DNA of 64,000 bases from Desulfococcaceae bacterium HSG9. Its GTDB lineage: Bacteria; Desulfobacterota; Desulfobacteria; Desulfobacterales; JAUCGF01. A program made the position numbers and the translations under genes. This document shows positions 17,003 to 26,918 of the stretch, one piece after another; the first letter of the stretch is position 1, and each line of letters begins with the position of its first letter. The notes beneath the pieces were generated by a model. It ran no database searches, had not been told where the DNA came from, and saw only the letters and a list, made by a program, of their open reading frames with translations. The stretch is taken from contig JAUCGF010000084.1 in the NCBI GenBank assembly GCA_030378005.1, forward strand, positions 1 to 64,000. The letters are read 5' to 3'.

Positions 17003-18015
17003 TTACTACTTACAGCTTGAATACCGACCGATTGACGAATTTTTTGTAAAAATGAGGAACTATACTCGCGTGCTTTGGTTGCGCCGTTTTGCAAAACTGT
17101 TTCAATGTGATCCGGGGCGGAGGTCAGTTCTGCAAAATGTTGGCGTGGTTGGGCCAGAATTGCGTTTAAATATTCAAAGAGTTCCTGTTTCATCACACCC
17201 CATGCGATACCTTCGGCATAACGACGGCGCATTGTTTTAATTTCATCGGGGCCGGCGAACGCCTGATAGATGCCAAATAAGGTGCAATTATCAGGGTCTT
17301 TAGGGTCTTGCGGGCCAAGGGAATTCGTTTTGATTTTCATAATAAGCTTGCGCAATTTTTTTTCGGGAGCGAAAAGAGGAATAGTGTTATCGTAACTTTT
17401 GCTCATTTTGCGCCCATCAAGGCCTGACAATACAGATGCGTTCGTGTTGATAACCGCTTCGGGCAGGACAAAATGTTCACCATAAATATGATTAAAGCGT
17501 TTGGCAATATCGCGTGTCATTTCAAGATGCTGAATCTGATCATGGCCGACGGGAACTTTATGAGCGTTAAACATCAGGATATCCGCAGCCATTAAAATCG
17601 GATAATTGAAAAGCCCCATGGTAATCCCTTTATCCGGGTCTTTTTTACCGGCAGTGATATTATCGGAAATCGCAGCTTTATAGGCATGGGCGCGGTTCAT
17701 CAACCCTTTGGCGGTCAAGCATGTCAATATCCAGGTCAGTTCCGGAATTTCCGGTATATCGGATTGACGATAAAAAATCGTCTGTTCGGGATCGAGGCCC
17801 AATGCCAGCCATGCCGCCGCCACCTCCATAGTTGAACGTCTGATTCGAGACGGGTCCTGGCACTTGATCAATGAATGGTAATCCGCCAAAAAAAAGAAGC
17901 CGGCAGTGTCAGCGGAACGACTGGACTCAATGCAGGGGCGAATCGCACCGACATAATTTCCTAAATGGGGCGTTCCTGTTGTTGTTATTCCAGTTAAAAA
18001 AATTTCTTTACGCAT
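16999..18015 (-). CDS. trpS: Tryptophanyl-tRNA synthetase
   Basis: A 338-residue class I aminoacyl-tRNA synthetase. The HIGH-type motif is TPHLGNYVGAI and the KMSKS motif is DGRKMSKSYDN near residue 200; both are complete. It charges tRNA-Trp. The ATG at 18015 is preferred over the TTG at 18025-18027: it overlaps the end of the upstream tRNA nucleotidyltransferase gene (stop 18008-18010) and GGAAAAG precedes it. The overlap indicates translational coupling of two tRNA-related genes. The C-terminus ends inside an intergenic repeat that provides the stop codon, so the last few residues may be replaced sequence. Confidence 0.96.
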   Translation of the reverse strand: MRKEIFLTGITTTGTPHLGNYVGAIRPCIESSRSADTAGFFFLADYHSLIKCQDPSRIRRSTMEVAAAWLALGLDPEQTIFYRQSDIPEIPELTWILTCLTAKGLMNRAHAYKAAISDNITAGKKDPDKGITMGLFNYPILMAADILMFNAHKVPVGHDQIQHLEMTRDIAKRFNHIYGEHFVLPEAVINTNASVLSGLDGRKMSKSYDNTIPLFAPEKKLRKLIMKIKTNSLGPQDPKDPDNCTLFGIYQAFAGPDEIKTMRRRYAEGIAWGVMKQELFEYLNAILAQPRQHFAELTSAPDHIETVLQNGATKAREYSSSFLQKIRQSVGIQAVSSK

Positions 18016-20740
18016 GTTCTTTTCCAATCTGTTTGTTGGGGTTTAAATTCAGTTTTGTAACATATTCTTGAATAAAGGTGCGTTCATCATGGGCTGTTTT
18101 GAGCAGACCGTCAAGTTTGGCATTTAAGGTCGCTTTTAGTATTTTTTGATAAACAGGCCCCGGAGGCACGCCCGTTTTTTTTATATCCCTGCCTTTTACA
18201 GCAAGTTTTACATATCTTAAATTAGTAAAATAATAGGAAATGGCTTTTTTCATTTTTTGCTTGCCAGATGCCGCCATCATGTATAATATCTGTTCAGTTT
18301 TAAAATCGGCAAGCAGTTCATGCAATGCGCTGTTAATAATCATCTGATTTTGCTCCATTTGCCAAAGACACCTATCCGCCTTAAAACGTCCTCTGCCAAA
18401 AAGTATTTGCATACGTTGTGCAAGTTCCAGGCGGTCGCAAATCGTAGCAACAGTTGGTTTATCACAGCTTTTGATCAGCACCATGAAATAAACAGCCCAC
18501 TTCATATAGGATTCCTCCAGAAAAAGCAAATCAAACCAGGCTAACACTTTTTTTGCAGAATTCATAAGACGCATCATGTTGCTTGTGAGCTTTAATTCGG
18601 GATGAATTATTTCAAGCAAGCGGTAATCATTAAGCCTCAAAATAGCGGGAAGCGGATTTTCTTCTTCAAGAATTAATTGTAATTCTGAAAAGATGCGACG
18701 ACCGCTCAGTTCTTTGAAAAAATTATTTTTTACCGCGTTTTTGATCAACCCATGAGTCAGTTTGCCTATTTCAAAATCAAAGCGTTGTTCAAATCGAATG
18801 GCGCGAAACACCCGCGTAGGGTCTTCAACCAAGCTGAAATTATGCAACACCCGTATCGATTTGGCTTTAATATCCCTGTGGGCGGAATAAAAATCGATCA
18901 TGCGGCCGAAATGCTCGGAATTTAATTGAATAATGAGCGTGTTAATGGTAAAGTCGCGGCGATATAAATCCTGTTTGATCGAACTCATTTCCACAGTAGG
19001 TAAAGCCGCGGGAAATTGGTAATATTCCACCCTGGCGGATGCGATGTCGATCTTAAAATTGTCAGGAAAAATAATCACAGCGGTTTTAAACTTGTTATGC
19101 GCGTGAACGCGCGCGCCGGCCAGACGGGCATATTGCCTGGCAAACTCAATACCATCACCTTCGACAACAATATCGATATCTTGATTGGGCCGGTACAAAA
19201 GCAGATCACGTACAAAACCGCCCACTAGAAAACAATTACAGTGGATTTGATCGGCTACCTGACCGAGATGTTCTAGTAGCCGGAACATTTCGGGAGACAG
19301 TCGTTCTCGAATAAAATTGATAATATTTTTCGTTCGTGCATGAACAGAGCCGTTAAGCGCCGGGTGCATATCACGCGCAGTTTCCTCAGTGTCTGACGCA
19401 AGAACATTTAAAAGGTCTGTTCGGGTGACGACTCCGATTATTTTTTGTCCGGTTTTATCACTCACCACCACCGGTAAAACGCGTTGCTTATTTTCAATAA
19501 TTTTATCCCTGATTTCGGAAAGGGCCGCATCCGGCTCCACAGATACTGACTCGGTGTTCGTATATTCACGTACCGGCAGACCGCCAAGTTTATGATAAAG
19601 CGCTTTATCAATTACCTGTCGTGTGATATAACCGAGTAATTTGTCTGATTGATTCCGTTTATCAGCTTTTTCAGTTACTAAAAGGGCGTTGATATTAGAG
19701 CGTGTCATCAGTTCAGCGGCCTGGCGACAGGTAACATCGGCATTGGAAATGATTGGAGGCGATGACATGAGTTTTGAGGCGATTATTTTAGGTTTTACTT
19801 CTTGATAAAGAATGTTTATCAGTTTATCTTCTATTTGGGCTAAAGTTCGATTTTTAATAGAAGCGGCCGCCGCATAAGTGTGTCCGCCGCCGCCAAGCAC
19901 TTTGACAATTTTACCGACATCCACTTGGGGAATCTGGCTGCGTGCGATGATATAGATTTTGGAACCCATTAAGGCGATAGCAAAAATTGCGTCAAGTCGT
20001 TCGATTTTGATCATTTTTTGTACCAGAAAGGCAAAATCTGACACATAATCATTTCTGGTAATGCGCGTCAATGCAATTTCAGCGCCGTTAATATCAATAC
20101 GTCGCACCGAGCGAATCATATCATTAAGGAGTTTAATCTCATCGGAACGAATTTCCCTGGAAATCAAATTGGTAAGAGTGACCAGATTGGCGCCTTTAGA
20201 TAGCAAATAAGCAGCGGCGTTAAAATCATGTGTTGTGGTCGAAGGATAGGTAAATGACCCGGTGTCTTCATAGATGCCTAGCCCCATGATAGTGGCTTCA
20301 TCTGCTGAAATGTCAATTCCTCGCTCTTTGATCAGGTCTAACAAAATTGTTACTGTCGCACCTGTTGAACGGCAGACCGCGTGATGCGCTTTAATATCAC
20401 CGGCAGATACCGGATGATGATCATAAATATGAACATCCACATCGGGCTTTTTCAGGAGATCGACGAATTTCCCGATACGACCGGATTGATTGGTGTCCAC
20501 CAATACCAATCGCCGAACATCAGCTAAATCAATTGTATTAATATCTGTCATATTAAGAAGATAGCCGATTGAGTTGATAAAGAAATTTCTTATATTTTTT
20601 TCAGGCGCCGAGGGGAATACAACAAGTGCGCCGGGATATAGTTTTTGGGCGGCAAGCATGGATGCTAAGGCATCAAAGTCAGCATTAACATGGGTTGTAA
20701 TCACAGTCAGCAATTTAGGATGGTTCATAGAGGCGGTCAC
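18008..20740 (-). CDS. DHH-CBS-tRNA nucleotidyltransferase fusion
   Basis: A 910-residue fusion. Residues 1-300 are a DHH phosphoesterase (ADFDALASM, VDTNQSGRIG, YDHHPVSAGD, and GGGGHTYAAAA of the DHHA1 part). Residues about 315-440 are two CBS domains, which usually bind adenine nucleotides. Residues about 475-610 are a class II nucleotidyltransferase head (FLVGGFVRDLL, NQDIDIVVEG, RRDFTINTL), followed by the RNA-binding neck and tail. It should add all or part of the CCA end to tRNA; the DHH part may act as a nuclease or phosphatase. This architecture is known in deltaproteobacteria and relatives, where CCA and A adding can be split between two enzymes. GTG at 20740 is chosen because AGGA is correctly spaced before it. 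Confidence 0.93.
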   Translation of the reverse strand: MTASMNHPKLLTVITTHVNADFDALASMLAAQKLYPGALVVFPSAPEKNIRNFFINSIGYLLNMTDINTIDLADVRRLVLVDTNQSGRIGKFVDLLKKPDVDVHIYDHHPVSAGDIKAHHAVCRSTGATVTILLDLIKERGIDISADEATIMGLGIYEDTGSFTYPSTTTHDFNAAAYLLSKGANLVTLTNLISREIRSDEIKLLNDMIRSVRRIDINGAEIALTRITRNDYVSDFAFLVQKMIKIERLDAIFAIALMGSKIYIIARSQIPQVDVGKIVKVLGGGGHTYAAAASIKNRTLAQIEDKLINILYQEVKPKIIASKLMSSPPIISNADVTCRQAAELMTRSNINALLVTEKADKRNQSDKLLGYITRQVIDKALYHKLGGLPVREYTNTESVSVEPDAALSEIRDKIIENKQRVLPVVVSDKTGQKIIGVVTRTDLLNVLASDTEETARDMHPALNGSVHARTKNIINFIRERLSPEMFRLLEHLGQVADQIHCNCFLVGGFVRDLLLYRPNQDIDIVVEGDGIEFARQYARLAGARVHAHNKFKTAVIIFPDNFKIDIASARVEYYQFPAALPTVEMSSIKQDLYRRDFTINTLIIQLNSEHFGRMIDFYSAHRDIKAKSIRVLHNFSLVEDPTRVFRAIRFEQRFDFEIGKLTHGLIKNAVKNNFFKELSGRRIFSELQLILEEENPLPAILRLNDYRLLEIIHPELKLTSNMMRLMNSAKKVLAWFDLLFLEESYMKWAVYFMVLIKSCDKPTVATICDRLELAQRMQILFGRGRFKADRCLWQMEQNQMIINSALHELLADFKTEQILYMMAASGKQKMKKAISYYFTNLRYVKLAVKGRDIKKTGVPPGPVYQKILKATLNAKLDGLLKTAHDERTFIQEYVTKLNLNPNKQIGKEHA

Positions 20741-21254
20741 AGCAATCCTGTCAGGTTGTCAATAGATCGAAAGTTTCAAGTCACTTTATAATTTGTAATT
20801 ACCCATAGCGTTCGGCACGTTTATTGCATAAAAACTTTAGAAGCCATCAGAAACACTTAAATGCTTAACGATTTAGTAACTATCCAAAATTCAAACTTAC
20901 TTTTCTGAACAATTGACTGCATCATATAGCATAATTTCAGACAGTTAGCTTTGTAAAAAATATCCATACCGAACGGTATTGGTAAATTACGGGTATCTGA
21001 ACAATCACTTTCAGTTAATATTTTTTGTATTCGTATCAAATATTTATTTAAACACAGACAGTATGAATTATCAAGATCAAGTTATTGTTAGGGATTCCAA
21101 ATCGTTTTATTCTTTTTAAGCGTATCTTGAACTTCAATCTTGTCGTTTTAATCAGATAATGTTAATCATAGTAATAACAAGTAAAATCAGAGTACAGAAT
21201 AACACAAATGATTGACCCGATATTATTCCAATTCAAACAATCAGGAGGCTTATT
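20741..21254. other. Divergent promoter spacer between the tRNA NTase fusion and pilC
   Basis: A 514-base AT-rich spacer between divergent genes. I find no convincing gene; the open frame at 20857-21039 lacks family character. It must hold promoters in both directions, but no strong consensus pair is evident. AGGAGG at 21243-21248 is the pilC ribosome binding site. Confidence 0.6.
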
Positions 21255-22460
21255 ATGACGGTTTACATATGGTCAGGTAAAAACCCAAAAGGTATTGCTC
21301 AAAAAGGTGAGATGGAAGCCGCATCTGAAGATGTTGTACGCTCTCAATTGCAACGTAGAAAAATTACGATCAGCAAGATTAAGCCAAAGCCGAAAGATCT
21401 TTTTGAAAATATCGCAATGTTTCAACCTAAGATCAAAACCAAAGATGTCATTCTTTTTTCACGGCAATTTTCGACGATGATCGATGCGGGCCTGCCGATC
21501 ATTCAATGTATGGATATTCTTGTTTCTCAACAGGAAAACCCGACAATGAAAAAAATGTTGAAAGATGTTAAGGAGTCAGTCGAAAGTGGTTCTACATTGG
21601 CCGAATCTTTGAAAAAATATCCTAAAGAATTTGATGATCTTTATGTCAACATGATCGCTGCCGGCGAATCGGGCGGTATTCTTGATACGATTTTAAGACG
21701 GCTTTCCGAATATCTTGAAAAAGCGGCTAAATTAAAAGCACAAATCAAAGGCGCTATGACGTATCCGATCATTACAATGGCCATTGCAGGCCTCGTACTT
21801 GGCGTTATTTTGATTTTTGTTATTCCGGTATTTGAAGATATGTTTTCCAGTTTGGGTGGAGACCTACCGCTACCTACGAAGATAGTTGTGTTTATGAGCC
21901 GTACCCTGATCAGTAAAATACATTTCATTATCGGAGGCGTATTCATTTTCAATTATGCTTTTAAGAAATTTAAAAAAACACAAAAAGGAACTGAAGTGAT
22001 TGATAAGATAGTGCTGAAGCTTCCGATATTTGGTGAATTATTAACTAAAGCGGCTGTAGCTAAGTTTACGCGTACAATGGGTACTATGCTATCCAGCGGC
22101 GTGGCCATTTTAGAAGCATTGGATATTGTAGCCAAAACATCCGGCAACAAAACCATTGAAAAAGCGATCACTGATGTGCGCTACGGAATCGCCGAAGGGC
22201 GGACAATGGCAGACCCGTTATCTGAAGCCAATGTGTTTCCTAGTATGGTCTGCCAGATGATCGCAGTTGGTGAATCAACCGGTGCCTTGGATGCAATGTT
22301 AGAAAAAGTGGCCGATTTTTATGATGAAGAGGTGGATCAGGCAGTTGAAAATATGACCGCATTGATTGAGCCGTTTATGCTGGTTTTTTTGGGTATCACT
22401 ATCGGCGGACTTGTGATAGCGATGTATCTGCCTATTTTCCAGATGGCTTCACTGGTCTAA
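21255..22460 (+). CDS. pilC: Type IV pilus inner-membrane platform protein PilC (GspF family)
   Basis: A 401-residue GspF/PilC protein. It has two T2SSF cytoplasmic domains, each beginning in the FSRQFSTMIDAGLPIIQ and FTRTMGTMLSSGVAILEAL pattern and ending in MIAAGESGG or MIAVGESTG, plus three membrane segments. It anchors the assembly motor of type IV pili. AGGAGG precedes the ATG. The next gene is a PilS-like kinase, as in Geobacter pil clusters. However, pilB, pilT, pilA and pilR are not here, so the pilus locus is split in this genome. Confidence 0.95.
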   Translation: MTVYIWSGKNPKGIAQKGEMEAASEDVVRSQLQRRKITISKIKPKPKDLFENIAMFQPKIKTKDVILFSRQFSTMIDAGLPIIQCMDILVSQQENPTMKKMLKDVKESVESGSTLAESLKKYPKEFDDLYVNMIAAGESGGILDTILRRLSEYLEKAAKLKAQIKGAMTYPIITMAIAGLVLGVILIFVIPVFEDMFSSLGGDLPLPTKIVVFMSRTLISKIHFIIGGVFIFNYAFKKFKKTQKGTEVIDKIVLKLPIFGELLTKAAVAKFTRTMGTMLSSGVAILEALDIVAKTSGNKTIEKAITDVRYGIAEGRTMADPLSEANVFPSMVCQMIAVGESTGALDAMLEKVADFYDEEVDQAVENMTALIEPFMLVFLGITIGGLVIAMYLPIFQMASLV

Positions 22461-22525
22461 GTAACTTTAATTTCGGAAACTCGGAATATCGCCACTATTA
22501 TTTCTGCGTTCCGCATTTTGCATCA

Positions 22526-23821
22526 ATGGATCATTTCAGCATCACCAGAGAAAGCGATTTTTACCACAAACTAAAGTGGCTGATGTTGGCGCGCGTCTTT
22601 TTTGCGTTAATAATGTTAACAACATCCCTGATTATTCAACCTGCCGAAAGCAAACCTCTGGAGAAACCTTTTGTTATTCTTTACACGCTTAGCCTATCTG
22701 TTTTTGTAGTTTCTCTTATATACGCAGCTATTTTTCGCTATGTTCGAATTCGAAAAGGAATCCTGTTCGCATATCTTCAGGTAATAATTGACACTTTTTT
22801 TGTCAGCTTCATCATTATCATCACCGGTATATCATCCAATATCTTTGCGTTCCTTTATATGGTTGTCATTATCTATTCCAGCATTCTTCTTTTCAGAAGA
22901 GGAAGTTTTATCGTTGCGGCTATTTGCAGCATTCAATATGGTGCCATCGCAGACCTTGAGTACTACGGCTTTTTGAATCCGTTTTTTTTAGATCATATAT
23001 ATTTATCGACGCCTCAGGATTGGCATCATGTCCTCTACCGTATCATCTCTACGATGTCAGCCTGTTTTGCAGTCGCTTTTTTAAGTAGTTTGTTATCAGA
23101 ACGCACACGCACAACTGAGACAGAGCTTTTGGCCATGGAGAATCATGTCCGGCGGGTTGCCAAATTGGCGTCTTTAGGCGAAATGGCTGCAGGTCTGGCA
23201 CATGAAATCAAAAATCCGTTAGCTTCCCTTTCCGGCTCAATCCAATTGTTGAAGCAAGATACTGACAGCGGCACTGCTGACAATCGCCTGATGCAAATAA
23301 TTCTACGTGAATCGGAAAGATTAAACGCGCTTGTGTCTGAATTTCTTTTATTTGCCAAGCCTTCTCAGGATAATATTGAAATTATTCAGTTAGATCATGA
23401 ATTAGCTGAAATTATCACATTGTTTAAAAATGACTCCAGTTGCCGAAATCGTATTGATTTGACAACTGAACTCGTCCCAGACTTTAAGATCGCAATGGAT
23501 CCGGCACAACTGCGTCAAGTGCTATGGAATATCCTTTTAAATGCGGCTGATGCAATTGAAAAACAGGGGCATATCATTATCAAAATGTACCCGCTACAAA
23601 GACGCCATGTGTGTATTACCATAACGGATGACGGTTGTGGCATGTCCCATAAGACAGTAAAAAAAATTTTCGACCCGTTCTTTACCACTAAGGCATCCGG
23701 CACAGGACTTGGCCTATCGATTGTTCATAGCATTCTACAATCTTATAATGGCTGGTTAGGTGTTTATAGCCAATTAGATAAAGGAACGACATTTACGTTG
23801 AACATGAGAAGGCTGATATGA
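22526..23821 (+). CDS. Membrane histidine kinase, PilS-like
   Basis: A 431-residue kinase with about six N-terminal membrane segments (residues 15-190), then HisKA with the H-box SLGEMAAGLAHEIKNPLASL (about 215-235) and a HATPase domain with NAADAI, DDGCGM, FFTTKASGTGLGLS. The membrane part and position after pilC match PilS, which phosphorylates the NtrC-type regulator PilR to control pilin transcription. No pilR follows; lysS does. The kinase has no PAS domain. The ATG has no obvious ribosome binding site, so translation may be weak. PilS assignment is by context and layout. Confidence 0.85.
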   Translation: MDHFSITRESDFYHKLKWLMLARVFFALIMLTTSLIIQPAESKPLEKPFVILYTLSLSVFVVSLIYAAIFRYVRIRKGILFAYLQVIIDTFFVSFIIIITGISSNIFAFLYMVVIIYSSILLFRRGSFIVAAICSIQYGAIADLEYYGFLNPFFLDHIYLSTPQDWHHVLYRIISTMSACFAVAFLSSLLSERTRTTETELLAMENHVRRVAKLASLGEMAAGLAHEIKNPLASLSGSIQLLKQDTDSGTADNRLMQIILRESERLNALVSEFLLFAKPSQDNIEIIQLDHELAEIITLFKNDSSCRNRIDLTTELVPDFKIAMDPAQLRQVLWNILLNAADAIEKQGHIIIKMYPLQRRHVCITITDDGCGMSHKTVKKIFDPFFTTKASGTGLGLSIVHSILQSYNGWLGVYSQLDKGTTFTLNMRRLI

Positions 23822-23978
23822 ATTTGAAAAAGAATGCCTTCCGAATCAAATTTTAAATATCAGAAGTAAATTGCCGAACTAAATCTTGACTCCTATTTAT
23901 AAATAAGCTATTTGTCGGGTTTTAATTTTAGTGAATATTTATAAATTGATAATTTTAAATAAATAATGGTTAAAAGCA

Positions 23979-25460
23979 ATGACGGTTAAAAGTAACTTTA
24001 TTGAGAAGCGACGCAAAAAACTGGTGGAAATGAAAAATGCTAATATTGATTTATTTCCAAATGATTATAGAGTATTACATACAGTATTGAATATTCTTGA
24101 AACCACAGAAAATCTTTCAGACGCTAAAAATGAGGACAGCCCTGTTTTTACAACCGCTGGGCGTATGATAGCGGTTAACCGCTTTGGCAAGGCTTCTTTT
24201 ATACGTTTCAGAGATCGTACAGGACAATTGCAAGCTTATATTCGCAAAGACAGAGTCGGTGATGAAGCTTACAGCCTTTTTAAAAAATCAGATATAGGTG
24301 ATCATATCGGTTTAAGCGGTTCTATGTTTATAACCAAAACCGGTGAACAGACCCTTTTGGCAGAAAAATTTAAACTTATCACCAAAGCCACACGACCGCT
24401 TCCTGAAAAATTTCACGGCCTTAAAGACCCTGAAAAACGCTATCGTCAACGCTATGTCGATCTGATTATGAATGAAGATGTGCGTGATACTTTTATCAAA
24501 CGCAGTCGTATCATTCAAGAAATTCGTAATTTTCTGCTTGAGCGTGATTTTTTAGAAGTTGAAACACCCATGATGCAACCACTTCCCGGCGGTGCGGAAG
24601 CCACACCTTTTAAAACGTATCACAATGCGTTGGGAACCGACTTTTACCTGCGCATTGCTCCAGAACTCTACCTTAAACGCTTGGTTGTCGGTGGATTTGA
24701 ACGTGTTTTTGAAATAAATCGTAATTTTCGCAATGAAGGGGTGTCAACGCGGCATAATCCCGAATTCACGATGTTAGAATTTTATCAGGCATACTCTGAT
24801 TACGAAGACCTGATGGATTTAACCGAAAAAATGTTTTGCGATGTAGCCATGATGTTGACCGGTGATAAACAAATTACCTATCAGGGTAATACGATTGATA
24901 TGAAGCGCCCCTGGCGTCGTCTGAAACTGGTCAACGCTTTAACAACTGTTGGCGGAGTCGATCCTGATTTAATTAACGATAAAAAACGGTTGATTGAATT
25001 TGCCGCTTCGAAAGGCGTGGTCATTGCTGATACAACCCGTTTAGGCAAAGTTATTACCAAGTTGTTTGATGTGCTGGTGGAGCCGCAACTGATTCAACCG
25101 ACATTTATTACCGACTACCCTGTCGAGGTTTCACCGCTTTCCCGTCGAAGCGACCAATTTCCGGATTTCACTGATCGTTTTGAACTTTTTATAGGCGGTT
25201 GCGAAATTGCCAACGGTTTTTCAGAACTTAACGATCCGGAAGATCAGAACGAACGCTTTATGCAACAAACCGCAGATCGCGAAGCCGGCGATAAAGAGGC
25301 GCATTGTATGGATACAGATTATATCCGAGCGCTTGAATATGGTATGCCGCCTACCGCTGGTGAAGGAATCGGAATTGATCGGATGACGATGCTTTTTACC
25401 GATGCCGCATCAATACGTGAGGTGATTCTTTTTCCGCACATGAAAGTCAGGGAAGTTTAA
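23979..25460 (+). CDS. lysS: Lysyl-tRNA synthetase, class II
   Basis: A 493-residue class II synthetase that charges tRNA-Lys. The anticodon-binding OB fold spans about residues 45-150 (GRMIAVNRFGKASFIRFRD). The catalytic domain has motif 2 FRNEGVSTRHNPEFTMLEFY and motif 3 GEGIGIDRMTMLF. Length is typical. The next gene, lolC/E, starts 228 bases downstream after a repeat-rich spacer; a lysS-lolCE-lolD order is common in deltaproteobacteria. Confidence 0.97.
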   Translation: MTVKSNFIEKRRKKLVEMKNANIDLFPNDYRVLHTVLNILETTENLSDAKNEDSPVFTTAGRMIAVNRFGKASFIRFRDRTGQLQAYIRKDRVGDEAYSLFKKSDIGDHIGLSGSMFITKTGEQTLLAEKFKLITKATRPLPEKFHGLKDPEKRYRQRYVDLIMNEDVRDTFIKRSRIIQEIRNFLLERDFLEVETPMMQPLPGGAEATPFKTYHNALGTDFYLRIAPELYLKRLVVGGFERVFEINRNFRNEGVSTRHNPEFTMLEFYQAYSDYEDLMDLTEKMFCDVAMMLTGDKQITYQGNTIDMKRPWRRLKLVNALTTVGGVDPDLINDKKRLIEFAASKGVVIADTTRLGKVITKLFDVLVEPQLIQPTFITDYPVEVSPLSRRSDQFPDFTDRFELFIGGCEIANGFSELNDPEDQNERFMQQTADREAGDKEAHCMDTDYIRALEYGMPPTAGEGIGIDRMTMLFTDAASIREVILFPHMKVREV

Positions 25461-25520
25461 AATTACAAGTTACAAGTTTAAAGTGAACTAAGGGATTTCC
25501 CAAACAATAAACTACCCAAA

Positions 25521-25621
25521 TGTAGGGGGCGTTAGTGTAGCGTAACGCACCATGTTAATATTAAAAATTAATAAAACAATGATTTCGGTGCGTTACGGCT
25601 GACGCCTAACGCACACTACAA
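25521..25621. repeat. About 100-bp imperfect inverted repeat, GTAGGG-GCGTTA type
   Basis: Bases 25541-25551 (CGTAACGCACC) pair perfectly with 25587-25597. The outer parts (TGTAGGGGGCGTTAG and the complement of CTAACGCACACTACA) pair imperfectly. The whole looks like a small palindromic element inserted in the lysS-lolC/E spacer. A shorter relative overlaps the trpS stop at 16975-17002. Sequences of this type are widespread intergenic repeats in diverse bacteria. Confidence 0.8.
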
Positions 25622-25653
25622 TCTATTACGAAGTTTAAAGTGAACTAACAACT

Positions 25654-25683
25654 TAACACTTTAAACTTAACACTTTAAACTTA
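25654..25683. repeat. Tandem CTTAACACTTTAAA repeat before lolC/E
   Basis: Two copies of CTTAACACTTTAAA follow each other just upstream of the lolC/E start. Related strings (AAGTTTAAAGTGAACTAA at 25475-25495 and 25630-25648, AAGTTTAAAGT at 30363, TTAACACTTTAAA near 38200) mark a third dispersed spacer repeat. Confidence 0.6.
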
Positions 25684-25688
25684 AACAA

Positions 25689-26918
25689 ATGTCTTTTGAA
25701 TATTTTATCGGCGGCCGCTATTTACGCGCCAAACAAAAACAAGCCTTTATTTCATTAATCACCCTTTTGTCCATTGCCGGTGTGACAGTGGGCGTAATGG
25801 CGCTGATTGTAGTGATTGCCGTTATGGCCGGGTTCGAAGCTGACCTGAAAGAGCGTATTTTGGGCGTGGAGTCGCACGTTGTACTGATGCGTCATGGCGG
25901 TTCATTCACTAACTATCAGCAAAAACTGGAATATGTCAAAAAAGCGCAAGGTGTTGAAGCGGCGACTCCTTTTATTTTTGCACAAGTGATGTTACGTTCA
26001 AAATCAGGCGTATCAGGTGCGGTTTTACGTGGGATTGATCCGAACACGGTCAGCCAGGTAGTCACAAAGTTAGATGCCGCCACTTTGAAAAAGCGGCAAT
26101 CCAATGATATAAAAACAGATACATCTGTTCCCGCAATTGTTCTGGGAAAAGAGTTGGCCAAGAATTTGAATGTGTCGGTAGGTGATATTGTTTATATTAT
26201 ATCTCCACGAGGGATGCTTTCTCCTATGGGGCATATACCCGCCATGAAGCGATTTCGAGTCAGCGCTCATTTTGAATCCGGTATGTATGAATATGACGGA
26301 TCACTGGCGTTTATCCATCTGCGTGATGCGCAACGCCTGATGCGTATGAGTAATGGCGTTACCGGCATTGAAATTCGTGTAGATGATATTGATAAAGCTG
26401 ATACCATATCAAAAAAGATACGCAAAGATTTAGGATTCCCTTTTTGGACGCGCGACTGGATGCAGATGAATCGCAATTTGTTTTCCGCACTCAAGCTGGA
26501 AAAAACGGTCATGTTTATTATACTTGCGTTGATTGTGCTGGTTGCAGCGTTTAATATAGCCAGTTCTTTGATTATGATGGTGATGCAAAAAACACGCGAT
26601 ATTGCTATTTTGAAAGCCATGGGCGCGACAGATCGAAGTATCCGTAAAATTTTTATTTTCAAAGGCATGACCATCGGTGCGGTCGGCACATTTCTCGGAG
26701 TCTGTACCGGATTTGTTTTATGCAAATTGTTGGAACATTATAAGTTTATTGAACTTCCCGGTGATGTGTATTACATAACGACGCTGCCTGTGCGCTTGCA
26801 AAGCGCGGACGTTTTATTAATTGCCATAGGGGCATTGGTAATCTGCTTTTTGGCCACGCTTTATCCGGCGCGTCAGGCATCGGGTCTTAATCCCGTAGAG
26901 GCGATTCGTTTTGGTTGA
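25689..26918 (+). CDS. Lipoprotein-releasing ABC permease LolC/E
   Basis: A 409-residue permease with four membrane segments: one after the N-terminus (FIGGRYLRAKQKQAFISLIT, then LSIAGVTVGVMALIVVIAVM), a large periplasmic MacB-like domain (about 45-250), then three more. It extracts outer-membrane lipoproteins from the inner membrane and hands them to LolA. Only one permease gene is present, so the complex is probably a homodimer (LolF-like) with LolD. It overlaps the next gene, the ATPase, by eight bases. Confidence 0.95.
   Translation: MSFEYFIGGRYLRAKQKQAFISLITLLSIAGVTVGVMALIVVIAVMAGFEADLKERILGVESHVVLMRHGGSFTNYQQKLEYVKKAQGVEAATPFIFAQVMLRSKSGVSGAVLRGIDPNTVSQVVTKLDAATLKKRQSNDIKTDTSVPAIVLGKELAKNLNVSVGDIVYIISPRGMLSPMGHIPAMKRFRVSAHFESGMYEYDGSLAFIHLRDAQRLMRMSNGVTGIEIRVDDIDKADTISKKIRKDLGFPFWTRDWMQMNRNLFSALKLEKTVMFIILALIVLVAAFNIASSLIMMVMQKTRDIAILKAMGATDRSIRKIFIFKGMTIGAVGTFLGVCTGFVLCKLLEHYKFIELPGDVYYITTLPVRLQSADVLLIAIGALVICFLATLYPARQASGLNPVEAIRFG

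Noticed and set aside
20857-21039. A 60-codon minus-strand frame in the pilC promoter spacer
   Set aside because: It has no ribosome binding site and no recognisable feature, and its composition is that of the AT-rich spacer.
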